Below are positions 10,086 to 20,922 of a stretch of DNA of 64,000 nt, one piece after another. Position numbers and translations under genes: made by a program. The stretch lies in contig NC_090996.1 in the NCBI RefSeq assembly GCF_041146395.1, positions 27,304,738 to 27,368,737 on the forward strand. The letters run 5' to 3'. Position 1 is the first letter of the stretch. Each line of letters opens with the position of its first letter. This DNA comes from Eulemur rufifrons. Taxonomy: Eukaryota; Chordata; Mammalia; Primates; Lemuridae. The notes below the pieces were generated by a model that saw nothing but the letters and a program-made list of their open reading frames with translations, searched no databases and was not told where the DNA came from.

Positions 10086-10905
10086 TGGAAGGTGGAGAAA
10101 CAGAGTACTGTGCACAGCACTCATGTCTCCCTCAGTCAGGAATGGAGAGAAACCGAGGGATCTTCTTTGAGTAGTGAGGTCAAGGAAGGCCCTCTTGGTA
10201 GTGAACTGAAGAACTTGGATTTGAACTGTGGTCTTTCACGAGCACACATCTTCTGCTTGGGCACGGTACTAGAATGAATTATCGGTGACCCCAGCACAAA
10301 AGATAGTTCGTGCACTGCAGGTACACGAGACTGAGTCTTGCCAATTGAGCTGTGGAAGCCAGTCCTTTGTCAAGGTCTAGTTCAGAGTGATGAAAGACCT
10401 GCAAAGTCATTCTGACAAGCAGAGATGCTCGGAGCACCAGACAACTGTCTCTGCTTTAGCCTTTCTTAGAAAATTCAAGCGCCTTGCACCTCAGTTCAGA
10501 AACTTTCATTTTCCTCTCCATTCTTTTCTACAGAAGAGGCGCCGTGTAGAAAACGTGGCAAGCCTTCGAACCCCTCCTTAGCAACAGAATTTTTAAATTA
10601 GGCAAAGAACATTAAAGGAAGAGGAGAAATCTCACCCAAGAGCTAGAAACATGGGGAAAAGCCCACCTGATGATGCCTGAAGTTATCATTTTTTACATCA
10701 AAGGGCTAACTAAATGTGTCCTTTTCATGTGAACAGAGGTAGTTTCAGTTGGTTGTGCCCCGAACGTGGCTTTGACCTTGAATTCTGTCTTCTTCTCTAT
10801 AGATGGTTCACTGCTCCGTTGCTTATACGTACATGTAGTCCTGACCCTGATGCTGAGCTGGTGTCCAGACTGGGGTGCAACTCACATTGGGGTGAGGGGA
10901 TGGAT
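10086..10905. other. unassigned sequence
   Basis: About 820 bases without a recognised repeat or exon. Several frames of about 64-107 codons overlap the GA tract at the right end. Confidence 0.4.
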
Positions 10906-10972
10906 TTGAAAGAAAAAGAGAAAGAGAGAAGGGAAGAGGGAGAGAGTGAGGGGAGGAGAGAGAGAGAGACCA
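10906..10972. repeat. GA-rich polypurine tract
   Basis: gaaagaaaaagagaaagaga and related GA-rich sequence through gagagagagagacc; the second polypurine tract of this kind in the window. Confidence 0.85.
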
Positions 10973-11124
10973 GTGATAAAGTGAGGCCAGAGAGGACAAG
11001 AAGAAGGTCGAAATGGAAAGGTGAGAAGCAGATATAACCAGCACCCCTGTTAGACAAGGACCATGGTCAGGGAAACACAGTGGAGATAAAGGCAAGATAT
11101 CTTAAGCTAAGGTCAGACTGTCCA

Positions 11125-11237
11125 CATTAAGCCAGGTGGCTACTCCTCACCATCCTCCTGAGAGGTAGAGACTCTTACCCCATGTCACAGATGAAGACAC
11201 GAAGCTCAAAGGAGAGAGAGAGTTTGTGGACCATCGG
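11125..11237 (-). mobile_element. MIR SINE, central part
   Basis: 'cctgagaggtagagactcttaccccatgtcacagatgaagacacgaagctcaaaggagag' corresponds to the reversed MIR core. Confidence 0.65.
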
Positions 11238-11279
11238 GTCTCAGCCCAAATGTTACCCCACAGTGGGGCTGCTGCTCAT

Positions 11280-11522
11280 CTAAGTACTGTCTTCCCCCAT
11301 CGCCCTCTCCCCGGCTCTGTTGGGTTTAGGGACCACTGTATTCGGAGCTGTCTTGTTCATTTATTCATTCTCTTGCATCTTGCCCACCTCCACAATGGGA
11401 AGAGAAGCTCCCTAAGCGTGGAGATCTGTCTCTGTTCATTTGCTGCCGTATCCCCAGCCTCTACCGAAGCACCTAGCGCATAGCAGGTGCTCATCAGTAT
11501 TTGTTGACAGAATAAATGAATG
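11280..11522 (+). mobile_element. L2 LINE 3' end
   Basis: Ends with the L2 terminus: 'gtatccccagcctctaccgaagcacctagcgcatagcaggtgctcatcagtatttgttgacagaataaatgaatg'. Diverged L2 3' UTR lies upstream. Confidence 0.85.
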
Positions 11523-11564
11523 GCTGTGACCTGGCACTACACAGCAGAAGTTGAGTCAAAAGTC

Positions 11565-11664
11565 AAAAATATACTCAGGAAGCTGAGGCAGGAGGATGGT
11601 TTGAGCCCAGGAATTTGAGCCTGGACAATATAGCGAGACCACCATCTCTAAAAAAAAAAAAAAA
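11565..11664 (+). mobile_element. truncated Alu/FLAM monomer
   Basis: 'aggaagctgaggcaggaggatggtttgagcccagga' continues into 'gcctggacaatatagcgagaccaccatctctaaaaaaa', matching the 3' part of the left Alu arm with an A-tail at about 11650-11664. It is the only Alu-type sequence I could find in the window and the clearest primate marker. Confidence 0.85.
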
Positions 11665-12134
11665 GTCAAAATACAGGAAATAAGAGGTGGATGCAATGAC
11701 ATGGCTCCAGAGAGGTAGCAGAAGAGCCACGAATTCCAGGAGCCAACACGAAGCCTGCCTGGGACAGAAAGATTCAAAAGTACATACATCCCGGGCAGGG
11801 CAGAGCCAAGGGCTGGGGTGGGGCCGGGCAGACTGTCAGCATGGGTTAGTGCTACCCAAAGACCGGGGTCTGGGGAAAGCCCTGCTTATTCCTGGTGCAA
11901 GAAAGCTCAGGCTATGCCCCACTTCCAGGCTCCTGGTTGGCACATCTCCATGTGCCCCCGCTTGAAGGTCCCAATTGTCTGCGTCTCTGTTACAGCCTTT
12001 ACAGCACGTGTACCCTTACTTAGACGCCATCACTGGTCCTTGCTGCAAAGTGGCGAGGTGCAAATAAAAATGCACAGTAAATGCAAATAACCTGCTTCCC
12101 TGAGGTGAAGAAAGACGAGGATGCCAGAGAGCCC
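11665..12134. other. unassigned sequence
   Basis: Non-repetitive by eye; two overlapping plus-strand frames (11687-11965, 11818-12090) in different phases argue against coding. Confidence 0.35.
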
Positions 12135-12256
12135 AGCACTTACAGATATTCTGCATACTCATTTCACTGATGCCCCACAGGAGCACACAGAGGTAGAAGT
12201 TAATGTCGTCCCCACTTTACAGGTAAGGAAACTGAGGTTCAAAGATAACAAGGGTG
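12135..12256 (-). mobile_element. MIR SINE, central part
   Basis: 'ctgatgccccacaggagcacacagaggtagaagttaatgtcgtccccactttacaggtaaggaaactgagg' is reversed MIR. Confidence 0.8.
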
Positions 12257-12257
12257 A

Positions 12258-12485
12258 CGGCTAACATGCTGTGAGCACTTTGTAAATGCCAGGCACCAGC
12301 CTAAGTGGGAGATATGGATTTTTTTTTTCCCCATTGTAGGTTACAGCCAACTTTGAGATGTGTGCTTTTATGAAACCTGTCTTACGGATAAGGAAACTGA
12401 GACAGGGTCACTTGGCCGGTCAATAGTGGGTCTGAAAGCACATGTGGGCAGGTGTGTCTGGCCCCCGATACTGTGGCCTCTCCAT
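12258..12485 (-). mobile_element. MIR SINE, second copy in tandem
   Basis: A separate reversed MIR directly follows the previous one. It begins again at the 3' end ('atgctgtgagcactttgtaaatgccaggcacc'), with 'cttacggataaggaaactgagacagggtcacttggcc' later. Confidence 0.8.
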
Positions 12486-12875
12486 CAGGAGCCAAGACCA
12501 CGGTGAGGCTGGTGAGCCCACATCAGGGGGTAGCAAGAAACTCAGTCGTCAAGGTAAATAGTATTTTAATCAAATTGTTTTAAACATCAAAATAATTCCA
12601 AAAATCCATGTTGAACAAAGTCTCAAAATTTTAAATAAAGATGGAATCAGTAACTGTATTATACCAGCCGATATGAGAGCCTGGGGCAAAAGGAAAGATC
12701 AGTAATGCTCTCCCTACCCTTCTCCAAGCAATTCCTCTGAGTAGCCTGGTCTCAGGGCTTGTAAGTGCCATGATAACTCGTGCCCTCAAATAATCAAAAC
12801 CCCAGTCTCTTTTGCAGCATGTTAGCAAATATGTTGCAACGGAAACCTCAGCAAAACCTATTGAAGTACTCAGGA
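12486..12875. other. unassigned sequence
   Basis: A/T-rich sequence with no feature recognised. Confidence 0.35.
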
Positions 12876-13005
12876 CCCAAAATAGGATCCCTGTTTCTCA
12901 GCTGTGGTAGCTGGGACACAGAGAGATTACGCGATCTTCTCTAGGTCACACAGCAGGTTGTACCTAGACCCGTAGTCATTGTTTTACTCCATAGAACTTG
13001 CAGTT
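12876..13005 (-). mobile_element. MIR SINE, diverged
   Basis: 'ggacacagagagattacgcgatcttctctaggtcacacagcaggttgtacctagacccgtagtc' is reversed MIR core and head, with a lower match than most copies. Confidence 0.65.
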
Positions 13006-13096
13006 AGAAAGCAAATCATCATCTTTGTTCGTAAGATTTATCTGAATACCTGTGCTGTCTTCCCAGTTTGCACGGAATTAGTTGATCACCATAGCT

Positions 13097-13295
13097 AGGG
13101 TTACCAGAATTGGCAAATAAAAATATAGGACTCCCAGTTAAATTTGAATTTCAGATAAACAATGGCCTTTTTTTTTTTTTTTTTTTTAGTATAAGTCCCA
13201 TGCAATAGTTGGGACATACTCAGACTAAAATATTATCTGTTATTTCTCTGAAATTCAAATTTATCTGGGCTTCCTATATGTTATTCAGCAACCCT
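13097..13295. mobile_element. palindromic MITE (MER53-like)
   Basis: The two halves are near-perfect reverse complements: 'agggttaccagaattggcaaataaaaatataggactcccagttaaatttgaatttcagataa' on the left mirrors 'tctctgaaattcaaatttatctgggcttcctatatgttattcagcaaccct' on the right. A T-run and a short loop separate them. The whole unit could fold into one long hairpin. The name MER53 is recalled with moderate certainty. Confidence 0.8.
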
Positions 13296-13334
13296 CACTG
13301 CAATAGACTTAGGATAATAAAAATAATCAGCGCT

Positions 13335-13770
13335 GGCACTTAACTGGGCACTTCCCTTCCCTGCTCCCTGCCTCTCTCCAGTCTAGCCCCGCCGGCCTTC
13401 TCTCCTGGCATATCGAGCTCTTTCCAAAGGTTTTGCTGACATCTAACTGTCTTAAACCTTCTGCCTATGTGAAATGTCCCTTCCCCGACGATTCAAGGGC
13501 TCAATCTTTTTTATCCTTTGAGTCTTGGCTTAAATGCTACCCTATAACTTATTTCCCATTTCTTTCATTCTCTCAGTCTTTTGTTTATTTCTTTTATAGC
13601 AGAAATCACAACTTGCTATGATTCTATTATATGGCTGGTTACTTGGGTCGGGGCTGCCTTTCTGTAATGGCTTGCGAGTTCCAGAGGACAGGAGCTGTGC
13701 CATCTATCTCCCAGCACCAAGCCACGGTGCCCTGCATATACCAAGTCCCTGAGAAATGTGCTGAGTCCAT
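13335..13770 (+). mobile_element. L2 LINE 3' UTR
   Basis: L2 order in sense: 'ccttctgcctatgtgaaatgtcccttcc', 'gagtcttggcttaaatgctaccctata...', 'cgagttccagaggacaggagctgtgccatctatctcccagcacc'. The terminal 'caataaatg' segment is diverged. Confidence 0.7.
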
Positions 13771-14354
13771 GGGCACCCCGAGTCCGGCAGCATCTCGCCT
13801 GTCCCTGAAGCACCCTCCAAAGTGGCCTTTTACCTGAGTTCTCTTTGACCCAGACAATGCATCAGCCTTCCAAGTTCAAAGGTTTTGCTGATATTGAACA
13901 GTCTCAGACCTTCAAACTCACCACCTTCAGATTACTTCCCTTAACAACAATAACAACCCCCCCCCCAAAAAAGTATTATATAACTCTAGATGGGGTAATA
14001 GTCATCAAAAATATTTCCTTGCCTAACATCATCCTGTTATTATTTTGACATCTGTGTAGGCTGCGGAATGATTCTTTTAACGCTGTGTGTGAGGCATATT
14101 TATATCTCTGGCTGTAGCAGGGAGCATATGCAAAAGCTTCAGAAACCTATTCGAGTGGGTCTTGCCTGTAACCGTAGCAGGCCCCGTGCGCAGGGCTGCA
14201 AAAGCATGCCTGTGTTTACTATGTATAACAAAGATTCGCTTGCAAGTGGCAGGGTGATAACCAAGCCCTGCCTTTCCTCTGTGCCAGTTCCTTTGGTCCC
14301 ACTGGGGATAGAAACATGGGGACCAAAAGGTCTTGTTATGCCCCAGCGCAGTGC
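13771..14354. other. unassigned sequence
   Basis: Contains a 10-C homopolymer (13957-13966) beside an A-run. A 106-codon antisense and a 112-codon sense frame overlap at 14068-14406. Neither matches anything I know. Confidence 0.35.
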
Positions 14355-14525
14355 TAGGCTGTTTCTGGGCACTGTTTCCCCCAATCTCCACCATCACCCT
14401 CTGTGATCAGTACCCATCTCCCCACTTCTCAGAGCAGGAAACTGAGGCCCAGAGAGGTGAAGGAACCTTCCTCGTGGCCTCCAGCTGATAAGACGCAGAG
14501 TAAAGGATCTCATCTCCATCTGCTC
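14355..14525 (-). mobile_element. MIR SINE
   Basis: 'catctccccacttctcagagcaggaaactgaggcccagagaggtgaagg' is a well preserved reversed core. Confidence 0.85.
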
Positions 14526-15127
14526 CTTGCAAAACCAAGCATGCATTCTAGAGACAGTTTGGCCAATACGACCTTCTTCCCCAGCAGCTTCCACTGAGGA
14601 AGGAGAGGAAAGGAAATCAACATGGCATTCACAGGGATGATGCCTGTCCTGAATAAATGATGTGGCCACAGTAGGGCACAGCGAGACAGCGGAAGGCACT
14701 GGAACTGTGGCGGTCCCAGAGCATCCTATTTATTACCCATCCCATTCTGCTGGTTGATCTAGTCTTCTTTTCGTTGTATATGCACCTCCCCCTACCTAAT
14801 TGTGGGCTACAAGTCTGGCCTTGATGTCTGCAGGTGATTCCAACATGATGGCCCAACACCGATCCCACTGTCCTGGAGAAGTGGATTTCAGGAGTGGAAC
14901 TTTATTTCCTTGGCTTCGGGAAGTGACTGGACTCTTCCTTAGACAAAGTCTGATTTGCCTCCACACGGAAAAATTCTACCAATGCCTCTTGGATCAAAGT
15001 GTACATTCCCAGCACGCTTTTGTGGATCAGTGCTACATAATGCACACGCGCTTTCTCCGCTTTTCTGCTGCCCTGGTGTAAAGAATTCAGAGTTGAGCCA
15101 TTTAAGCGTATAACCCCTCTACCTCAA
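14526..15127. other. unassigned sequence
   Basis: Includes a 93-codon plus-strand frame (14800-15081) with no recognisable family; no convincing splice sites at its edges. Confidence 0.4.
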
Positions 15128-15262
15128 ACATTCATTAAGCCAACATTTCCTGAGCACCTGCTATGTGTCAGGCCCTGAAATGTGCCCTGGGGAGTCCATG
15201 CTGAGTCTCTGCCTCTTAGAGCTCACGGTCTATTGAGAGAGACAGATCTGCCACCCTGTGTG
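15128..15262 (-). mobile_element. L2 LINE 3' end
   Basis: 'attaagccaacatttcctgagcacctgctatgtgtcaggccctg' then 'gcctcttagagctcacggtctattgagagagacag' is reversed L2. Confidence 0.8.
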
Positions 15263-15924
15263 CACAACTGCATCCCAAGCCTCATGAAAACCACGTGTTG
15301 TGGCATCAGCAGGAGTCTGTGGGTCTGGCTGGCAACTGCCCTGTGGGCCTCACTTAGCAAGGGCTCCTTACCAAGGAAAGCTGGTAGTTTGTTCAGCCAC
15401 TGTCAGCTAAGCACAAGAATTTTTTGGAGGAAAAAAAAAAAAATCTTAGGTGAGTGATGAGTAACAGAACATCAACTTCGCTGCATCCTCGGTAATTCCG
15501 GGGACTTCTCTGTTGCCCTAGAATGCGTTTCAGTGTTTCTCTGGGTGGCACACAGCCTCCAGAGTGCTAGGAGGGAAGCAGGGTGAGTGGGCATGGAGGG
15601 AGGATTTAGAATCTGCTCAGCGCTTGTAAACCAGAGTGAGATGCTGGCTCATTCTTCAATGGGTCTGGCAAAGTTGCACTATAGTTCTCTTGAAGCTGGA
15701 GTTCATGCTGTGAGAGCCAAGAGACTTTCCCGTGATCATCACCAAGACTGTAAGGAAACAGAGGCCTTGGGGTATAGAAGGAGAGAGGAGGAGCCATGCA
15801 TTCGTCCCCCGAATAGATAGGTGGAATCTGCTATGTATGAGTTCCCGTGCTAGAACCGGGAGACAGGGAGGAGAAAAAATTGACATAATCATTGCTGCCA
15901 CTGAGCTTAAAAGGAAAAAAACAG
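15263..15924. other. unassigned sequence
   Basis: No repeat recognised other than a 13-A run near 15431. Frames of 61-91 codons overlap on opposite strands. Confidence 0.35.
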
Positions 15925-16168
15925 CAGAGCAGTTAAGAGTGCAGACTCCAGAACAAGGCGCCTGCGTTCTAATCCCAGTTCTGTTTACTTGAAGCGTGCT
16001 CTTGAGTAAACCATTTACTTGCTCTGTGACTCAGTTTCCCCATCTATAAAATGGGCATGATCATAGTACCTACCTCATGAAGTTTTTGCGTGGATTATAT
16101 AAACTAATACAATGGAAGTTCTCAGGACACAAGAAATACTCAAAGTGTGAGTTGTTATTATTATGTGA
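15925..16168 (+). mobile_element. MIR SINE, full length
   Basis: Head 'agagcagttaagagtgcagactccagaacaaggcgcctgcgttctaatcccag', core 'gtgactcagtttccccatctataaaatgggcatgatcatagtacctacctcatgaag' and a tail ending 'gttgttattattatg'. One of the best preserved copies. Confidence 0.92.
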
Positions 16169-16199
16169 TGATGGCCAGACTTGGGGGAGGCCTATTAAT

Positions 16200-16520
16200 T
16201 TAGCAGTTTTATAAATATATAAATGCAAACTTGGGACACTCTGAGAGTATAAGACAAAGGGATTTGATTTGGAAACATCAGTGAAGGTTTCCCTAAGGAA
16301 GAGCCATATGGGTAGAAATTTGAAAGACAAGTAAAAATTAACCACGTTAGATGAGAAAGAAGAGTGAACCAGAGGCAACAGCATGTGCAAAGGCCCCATG
16401 GCAGGAGGGAGCATGGAAAATTCCAAGCACTGTAAGGAGGTCAGTGTGGCTGGAGGGCAGAGCATGAGGTGGACACAGCTCGAGAGGGAGCTGGAGGTGC
16501 AGACAGAAGCCAGAGAGAGG
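16200..16520 (-). mobile_element. L2 LINE fragment
   Basis: Antisense L2: 'ggtttccctaaggaagagccatatg...', 'gaggcaacagcatgtgcaaaggccccatggcaggagggagcatgg', 'gtcagtgtggctggagggcagagcatgagg'. The long antisense frame 16070-16534 is this element read backwards. Confidence 0.85.
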
Positions 16521-16529
16521 CAGCCCATG

Positions 16530-16895
16530 TTCAAGGTTCCTCTCTATTCCAAGCATCTGCCTCAAGGCAAGTTTAAACCTTCTCCATACGAGGCAATTCA
16601 TTATGTGCCTTTTTATCAACCATCTCCAGAGGAGTTTCATAAACCCCCTTAGCATAATCCCACTGTTGCCCTGAAAATAAGTCAAATTTGTCAGCTATTT
16701 TTAAAGGGAGGTTATGATGGAAAGTTAAAGACAATCTCCTTGATTCACCAATAAGAATTTCCATGGCTGTGTGTGTAGTCAAATGACTTACAAGGCTCCT
16801 TGGTTCCCAGAAATATCGGGGAGTTTAAAATAGAACAGCCATCATTTGCTGCTCAGGAAATTTCAATGCCACACAAAAATGTGGAAGGGAAAGGA
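16530..16895. other. repeat-free sequence, candidate conserved element
   Basis: No repeat family recognised. It contains 'cagctatttttaaaggg', an A/T core resembling a MEF2 site, at about 16693-16709. Conservation cannot be judged without an alignment. Confidence 0.3.
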
Positions 16896-16897
16896 AG

Positions 16898-17052
16898 AGT
16901 CATATTCATTGAGGGCCCACAGCGCACCAGGTGCAGAACGGACAGTGGGCTCTGCACAGGTTGCTCTTATTTCATCCTCACACCCACCCATAAGGCAGAG
17001 ATAATCATCCCCATTTCTACAGATGACAAAACTGAGGCTCTTTAGGTGGTTT
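16898..17052 (-). mobile_element. MIR SINE, 3' half
   Basis: 'tattcattgagggcccacagcgcaccaggtgc' and 'aggcagagataatcatccccatttctacagatgacaaaactgaggctc' are reversed MIR. Confidence 0.85.
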
Positions 17053-17054
17053 GT

Positions 17055-17800
17055 TTAACGCCAGTGTTGAACCAAGTACCAGGTATGGTTTTATGTGCGG
17101 GAAACACACAGCTATGGTTTCTCTCCTCGTGGAAGGTACATTTGAATAGGGAAGACTTAACAAATAAGCAAATCGATATGTAAACAAAATAATGTCAGGG
17201 ATTGATACAGGCTTCAGAGAAAATAAAGTAGGTGATATGTAAGAGAGTGGCTGGGAGTGAAGAGGAGAGGCATTTCTGGCTGGGATGGTCTTGGACCCGA
17301 GACCTGGACCAGAAAGCCACGTCCGACACCTGGAGGCAGTGTGTTCCAGGCACAATGAAAGGCAGGTGGCAATGTGCGGTCACTCAGGCAGGAATGAGCT
17401 GGGTGCATTTAGGGTGCAGGAAGGCAGATCAGAAAGATCTGAGTACAGGAACGGGAAACCAGGCCAGGTGAGGTCAGGGAGGGAAGTGATGGGGTAAAGT
17501 CCAGATTTGAATGCAGGTGGATGGGAAAACCTGTGGACGAGAGCCGTAATGGAAGGATACAGTCCAATTCAAATTTTTAAAGTGAACTGTCAGACTTCTG
17601 TATAGAGAATAGATTGCAAGGGGTTAGCACGGCAGACGGGAAACCTGTTAGAGGCTCTGGCTAGAACCCAGGTGACCTCTGATGGAGTCTTGGACCACAC
17701 TGGAGGTAACAGTGATGAAAAGAGGTGATCACACGTCAACCACGTTGTGGAGGGGAGACGCCAGCACTTGACGAGGACTGGATGCAGGGAGTAGTGAGCA
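17055..17800 (-). mobile_element. long L2 LINE fragment
   Basis: About 750 bases of antisense L2: 'accaagtaccaggtatggttttatgtgcggg', 'ggaggcagtgtgttccaggcac', 'tgagtacaggaacgggaaacc', then 'agacttctgtatagagaatagattgcaagggg' and 'gaggtaacagtgatgaaaagagg'. The order follows L2 read in reverse. Confidence 0.7.
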
Positions 17801-17834
17801 AAAGGGATTCTAAAAGGAAGTCTTGGTGTCTAAT

Positions 17835-17955
17835 GGCCGTGTCAACCTGAGTAACTCAAACTCTCTGAGCCTCAGTTTCCCCAAAATGAGAAAAACCACA
17901 CCCACATTAAGGATTTCCGGGAGGCCCAAATACCTGCCTTGCACAGGGCCCAGCC
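17835..17955 (+). mobile_element. MIR SINE, partial
   Basis: 'aactctctgagcctcagtttccccaaaatgagaaaaacc' followed by 'aaatacctgccttgcacagggcccagcc'. Confidence 0.8.
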
Positions 17956-18985
17956 AAGGTGGCATTTTAAAAACAATCTATTTTTTTCCCTGAGTATGTT
18001 TGAGGTTTGGCTGCCACTGGAAAAGAACAACATATGGTTAAAGACATTTAACTTAATCCAGGAAAACAGAAACGACTCCCCAGCAACTTGGAGCCATATG
18101 GATTTCTCGGTTGGGTGAACTCATATGAATAGAGTTTTACAAAGTGTCTGTCAGTCAGTTGTGTTTTTGCCATAGACTGGGCTCAAGACTCAATTATTTC
18201 AGCACAATTGGCAGCCCTGAGCATTTAAGGGATGTGGTCGATTCACTGCTCATCACCTGGGGACAAGGGAGGGATCTCTCCTAATAATGACTATTTGTAG
18301 AGTTCTCACAAGACAATGCCCCACAACAGGGCTCCCTGACCTTGTTTCTTTGCTTCCTCGTACATTATCTTTAATCATCGTTAGACCCAAACTGTTCAGG
18401 TAACATGTTCACCAAGAGTTATTCCAGAAAAACTATTTCACTTCCACAGCCCAGAAGTATATTCAGAAAGGGGGGGGGGGGGGGGGAAACGTCTCTAAAT
18501 CACTAATGGAAGTGTCTGGGTTTTAACTTGTAGTTTGACACCATGTTACTTGTTTCTTTTTTCCCTTTTCTTTTTTTTTTTTTTTTGGATTATTATGTTT
18601 TAATGACTGGGGGTTTCCATTAATACCATCTATGGGTAAGCTAGATTGATTTGGTCCTCCTTGGGGATTTGAAGTCTGTAATAACATTTTTTAAATGTTT
18701 CAAAAACACCAAAAACTATCAGGGAGAATGACTGAGGGCAAATTGGGCCCTGATTCAAGGTGGTCTCTTCTCTCTGGAAATACAGGCTGACTGCCAACGT
18801 TCCCTTTTGTTCGTTCACTGGTTTGTTTAAACTCTCTTGCCCCAGCGTGATGATTGCTCATGCTACTAAACTCCCATGAACTACAAAATTAAAAACACAA
18901 AATAAAAGCAGGTGGATGAGAAGGTGGGTAGTTAGAGTGGTCATATTTTCTGAACCCCGAATTGGAGCAGGCAGGCCGCCCAGCA
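17956..18985. other. repeat-free stretch with homopolymers
   Basis: About 1 kb with no interspersed repeat I recognise. It carries a 17-G run (18470-18486) and a T-run of about 17 (18570-18586) some 85 bases apart. No exon is apparent. Confidence 0.4.
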
Positions 18986-18989
18986 GTAG

Positions 18990-19178
18990 TCCGTATGTAT
19001 TCAGTACGTGCTCTGTGCGAGCACTGTGCAAAGGCACCATCTCCGGGAATCCTCACACCCACCCTCTGAGACAGGAATTGTTATTAACCTCATTGTTCAG
19101 ATGACAATACTGAGGCCCAAAGTCACACAGCTAAGAACTCCAGAGCACACAGTTATACTGGGGTTTAACCCCCAGGGG
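18990..19178 (-). mobile_element. MIR SINE
   Basis: 'tattcagtacgtgctctgtgcgagcactgtgcaaagg', 'gagacaggaattgttattaacctcattgttcagatgacaatactgaggcccaaagtcacacagcta' and 'tactggggtttaaccccc' follow reversed MIR. Confidence 0.85.
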
Positions 19179-19181
19179 GCG
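19169..19181 (+). promoter_or_regulatory. CTCF-like core motif
   Basis: CCCCCAGGGGGCG differs at one position from the CTCF core CCACCAGGGGGCG. It sits exactly at the head-side end of a reversed MIR. MIR-derived sequences are reported as insulators in human, so the setting fits. Occupancy is unknown. Confidence 0.4.
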
Positions 19182-20374
19182 ACATGGCAGAATATTTAAA
19201 ATTGGGATTTTCCTGGTGGATCCTTCTTGATGAATCTTTAGGAGACAGGATGTCACAGACAAACAGCTTGGGCGTGGAAGCAGAAAGACCGAGTTCGCAT
19301 CTGTTCCTGCCATGCTGAGGAACCAAGAAGAGACAGGTGACTTCTCCACGCCCTGGTCTCCCGGTTTAGATCCTAAGACAATGGTTCCTGCATTTTCATT
19401 ATATTTATAATAAATGTATACTATAAAAAAATTATACAACTATGGACAAGTTAAAAAAAGGAAAAAATTAAATTCATCCATAATCTCTATCCAGAAGTTA
19501 ATTTATATTAATTAGTATTCTGTTATATATCAATATGCCCATATCTATATCCATATTTTTATCAACATCACTAGTAGGACCACATTATTCATATGATTTT
19601 CTGACTGTGCTTTTTAAAAACGTACCAATACGTCATAGACATCTTTCCACATCAATAGCTATTCTGCACCCTCATGATAGAGTGTCAAAGTATTTCCTTT
19701 ATGTAACACCCTCTTTGTTGGGAATTCAGTTTGACACCTCCAAGATGAATTCTTTAGGATAAATTCCTAGAAGCTGTTTCTCCTTTTGAGAGGATGTATA
19801 ACCTCCATCCTTGCAGACTTACAAAGGCAAGTACAAGGGCAAATGAGAAAACAATATCAAAGGCAAAATACCAAGAGTGGGATTCCAGGCACAGTACCAA
19901 GCCACAGAGAGGTGGGATCTGACTCCCATGCCGCCCCCTCCCCAGTTTGAGCATTTCAGAAGGTAAGAATCCTCCGGCAGCATAAGCTGAAGTCAAGACG
20001 GGAGGGTGAAGCCAAGACATTTTGACTGCACTGCCCTAGGAGATAAAACAGCAGGAAGAAAAAAAGACTCATTATTCTTCCACAATTTTTTCTTTGTCTA
20101 ATTTTCCCCACTTGACAGGGAAGATGTAAGCTGTGGATAGAGGAAAAATTCACGCTGTCAAGAGCTGTTCTTGTTTTAGCTGCAATCCACGCAGCCAGGC
20201 CCACTGTCCCCTGCTCCCTCACCACGATCAGCGATTCCGTGGGAAAATAGCAGTGAGGACACGTTTTCCTCCCCAGAGTGTAAAAAGCAAAGCTTAAACT
20301 AGGTCATTTCCTGATGAATCCTCATTTCAAACCTGGAGTAAAAGCAGCAAGGAAGTGGTCACCTGCTGAGAGCA
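19179..20374. other. unassigned sequence, possibly old LINE in part
   Basis: 19380-19770 is A/T-rich and includes 'cgtcatagacatctttccacatcaatagctattctgc', which recalls an old LINE 3' region, but I cannot name it. The rest shows no recognised feature. Confidence 0.3.
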
Positions 20375-20567
20375 CAGGGCTGGGCACTTGATCAACAATC
20401 ATAAAATGAGTCCCGGATCATCTGCTCAACCTCAACCTGATTATTTGACAGATGGGGAAAGTGAGCCTTAGAGGTGTTCCTCAGCTTGCCAGAAATAACA
20501 CAGTTGCTAAGGAGCGGTGCCAATCGGAGCCCAGGTATGCTGACTTCTAACCCGGAGCAGTCTGGAG
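20375..20567 (-). mobile_element. MIR SINE, diverged
   Basis: 'gattatttgacagatggggaaagtgagccttagaggtg' and 'aatcggagcccaggtatgctgacttctaacccggagc' correspond to reversed core and head. Confidence 0.75.
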
Positions 20568-20665
20568 TCACTCACTCACCTTGCTCGTTTCCTCTAAGCT
20601 ATGAAACAACTTCCATGGATCCTAGACACCTACCTGGCCAAACAGCAAGAGTAAGCCTGAAAATC

Positions 20666-20687
20666 AACACACACACACACCACTCCT

Positions 20688-20719
<32 letters not shown>
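20666..20719. repeat. interrupted CA microsatellite
   Basis: Two CA runs (about 8 and 15 units) separated by 'cactcctc'. A frame through it (20474-20767) is a chance frame. Confidence 0.9.
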
Positions 20720-20721
<2 letters not shown>

Positions 20722-20819
20722 AGAATGGCAGCTCAAGTCTTCGTATTTGCCAATAATTCCTGGCTAGTGCCTGCTGAGCCTGGAACAAGAAAGTGGATTT
20801 TTTTTTTTAAATTACTTTT

Positions 20820-20922
20820 CCCTTACTAGAGTCCAGCACCTCCCACACTGGACCAGAAATGTTTGTTGAATGACTAAAGGGTTTAATGAGTTGAATGACA
20901 GATTCAATCAATAAATAATAGA
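20820..20922 (+). mobile_element. L2 LINE terminal fragment
   Basis: 'tagagtccagcacctcccacactggacc' followed by 'aaatgtttgttgaatgactaaag' resembles the L2 terminus with its usual 'gtttgttgaatga' ending. Confidence 0.6.

Noticed and set aside
14800..15081. 93-codon frame
   Set aside because: No convincing acceptor/donor and no protein family.
16070..16534. 154-codon antisense frame
   Set aside because: It spans a MIR tail and an antisense L2; the translation is repeat sequence.
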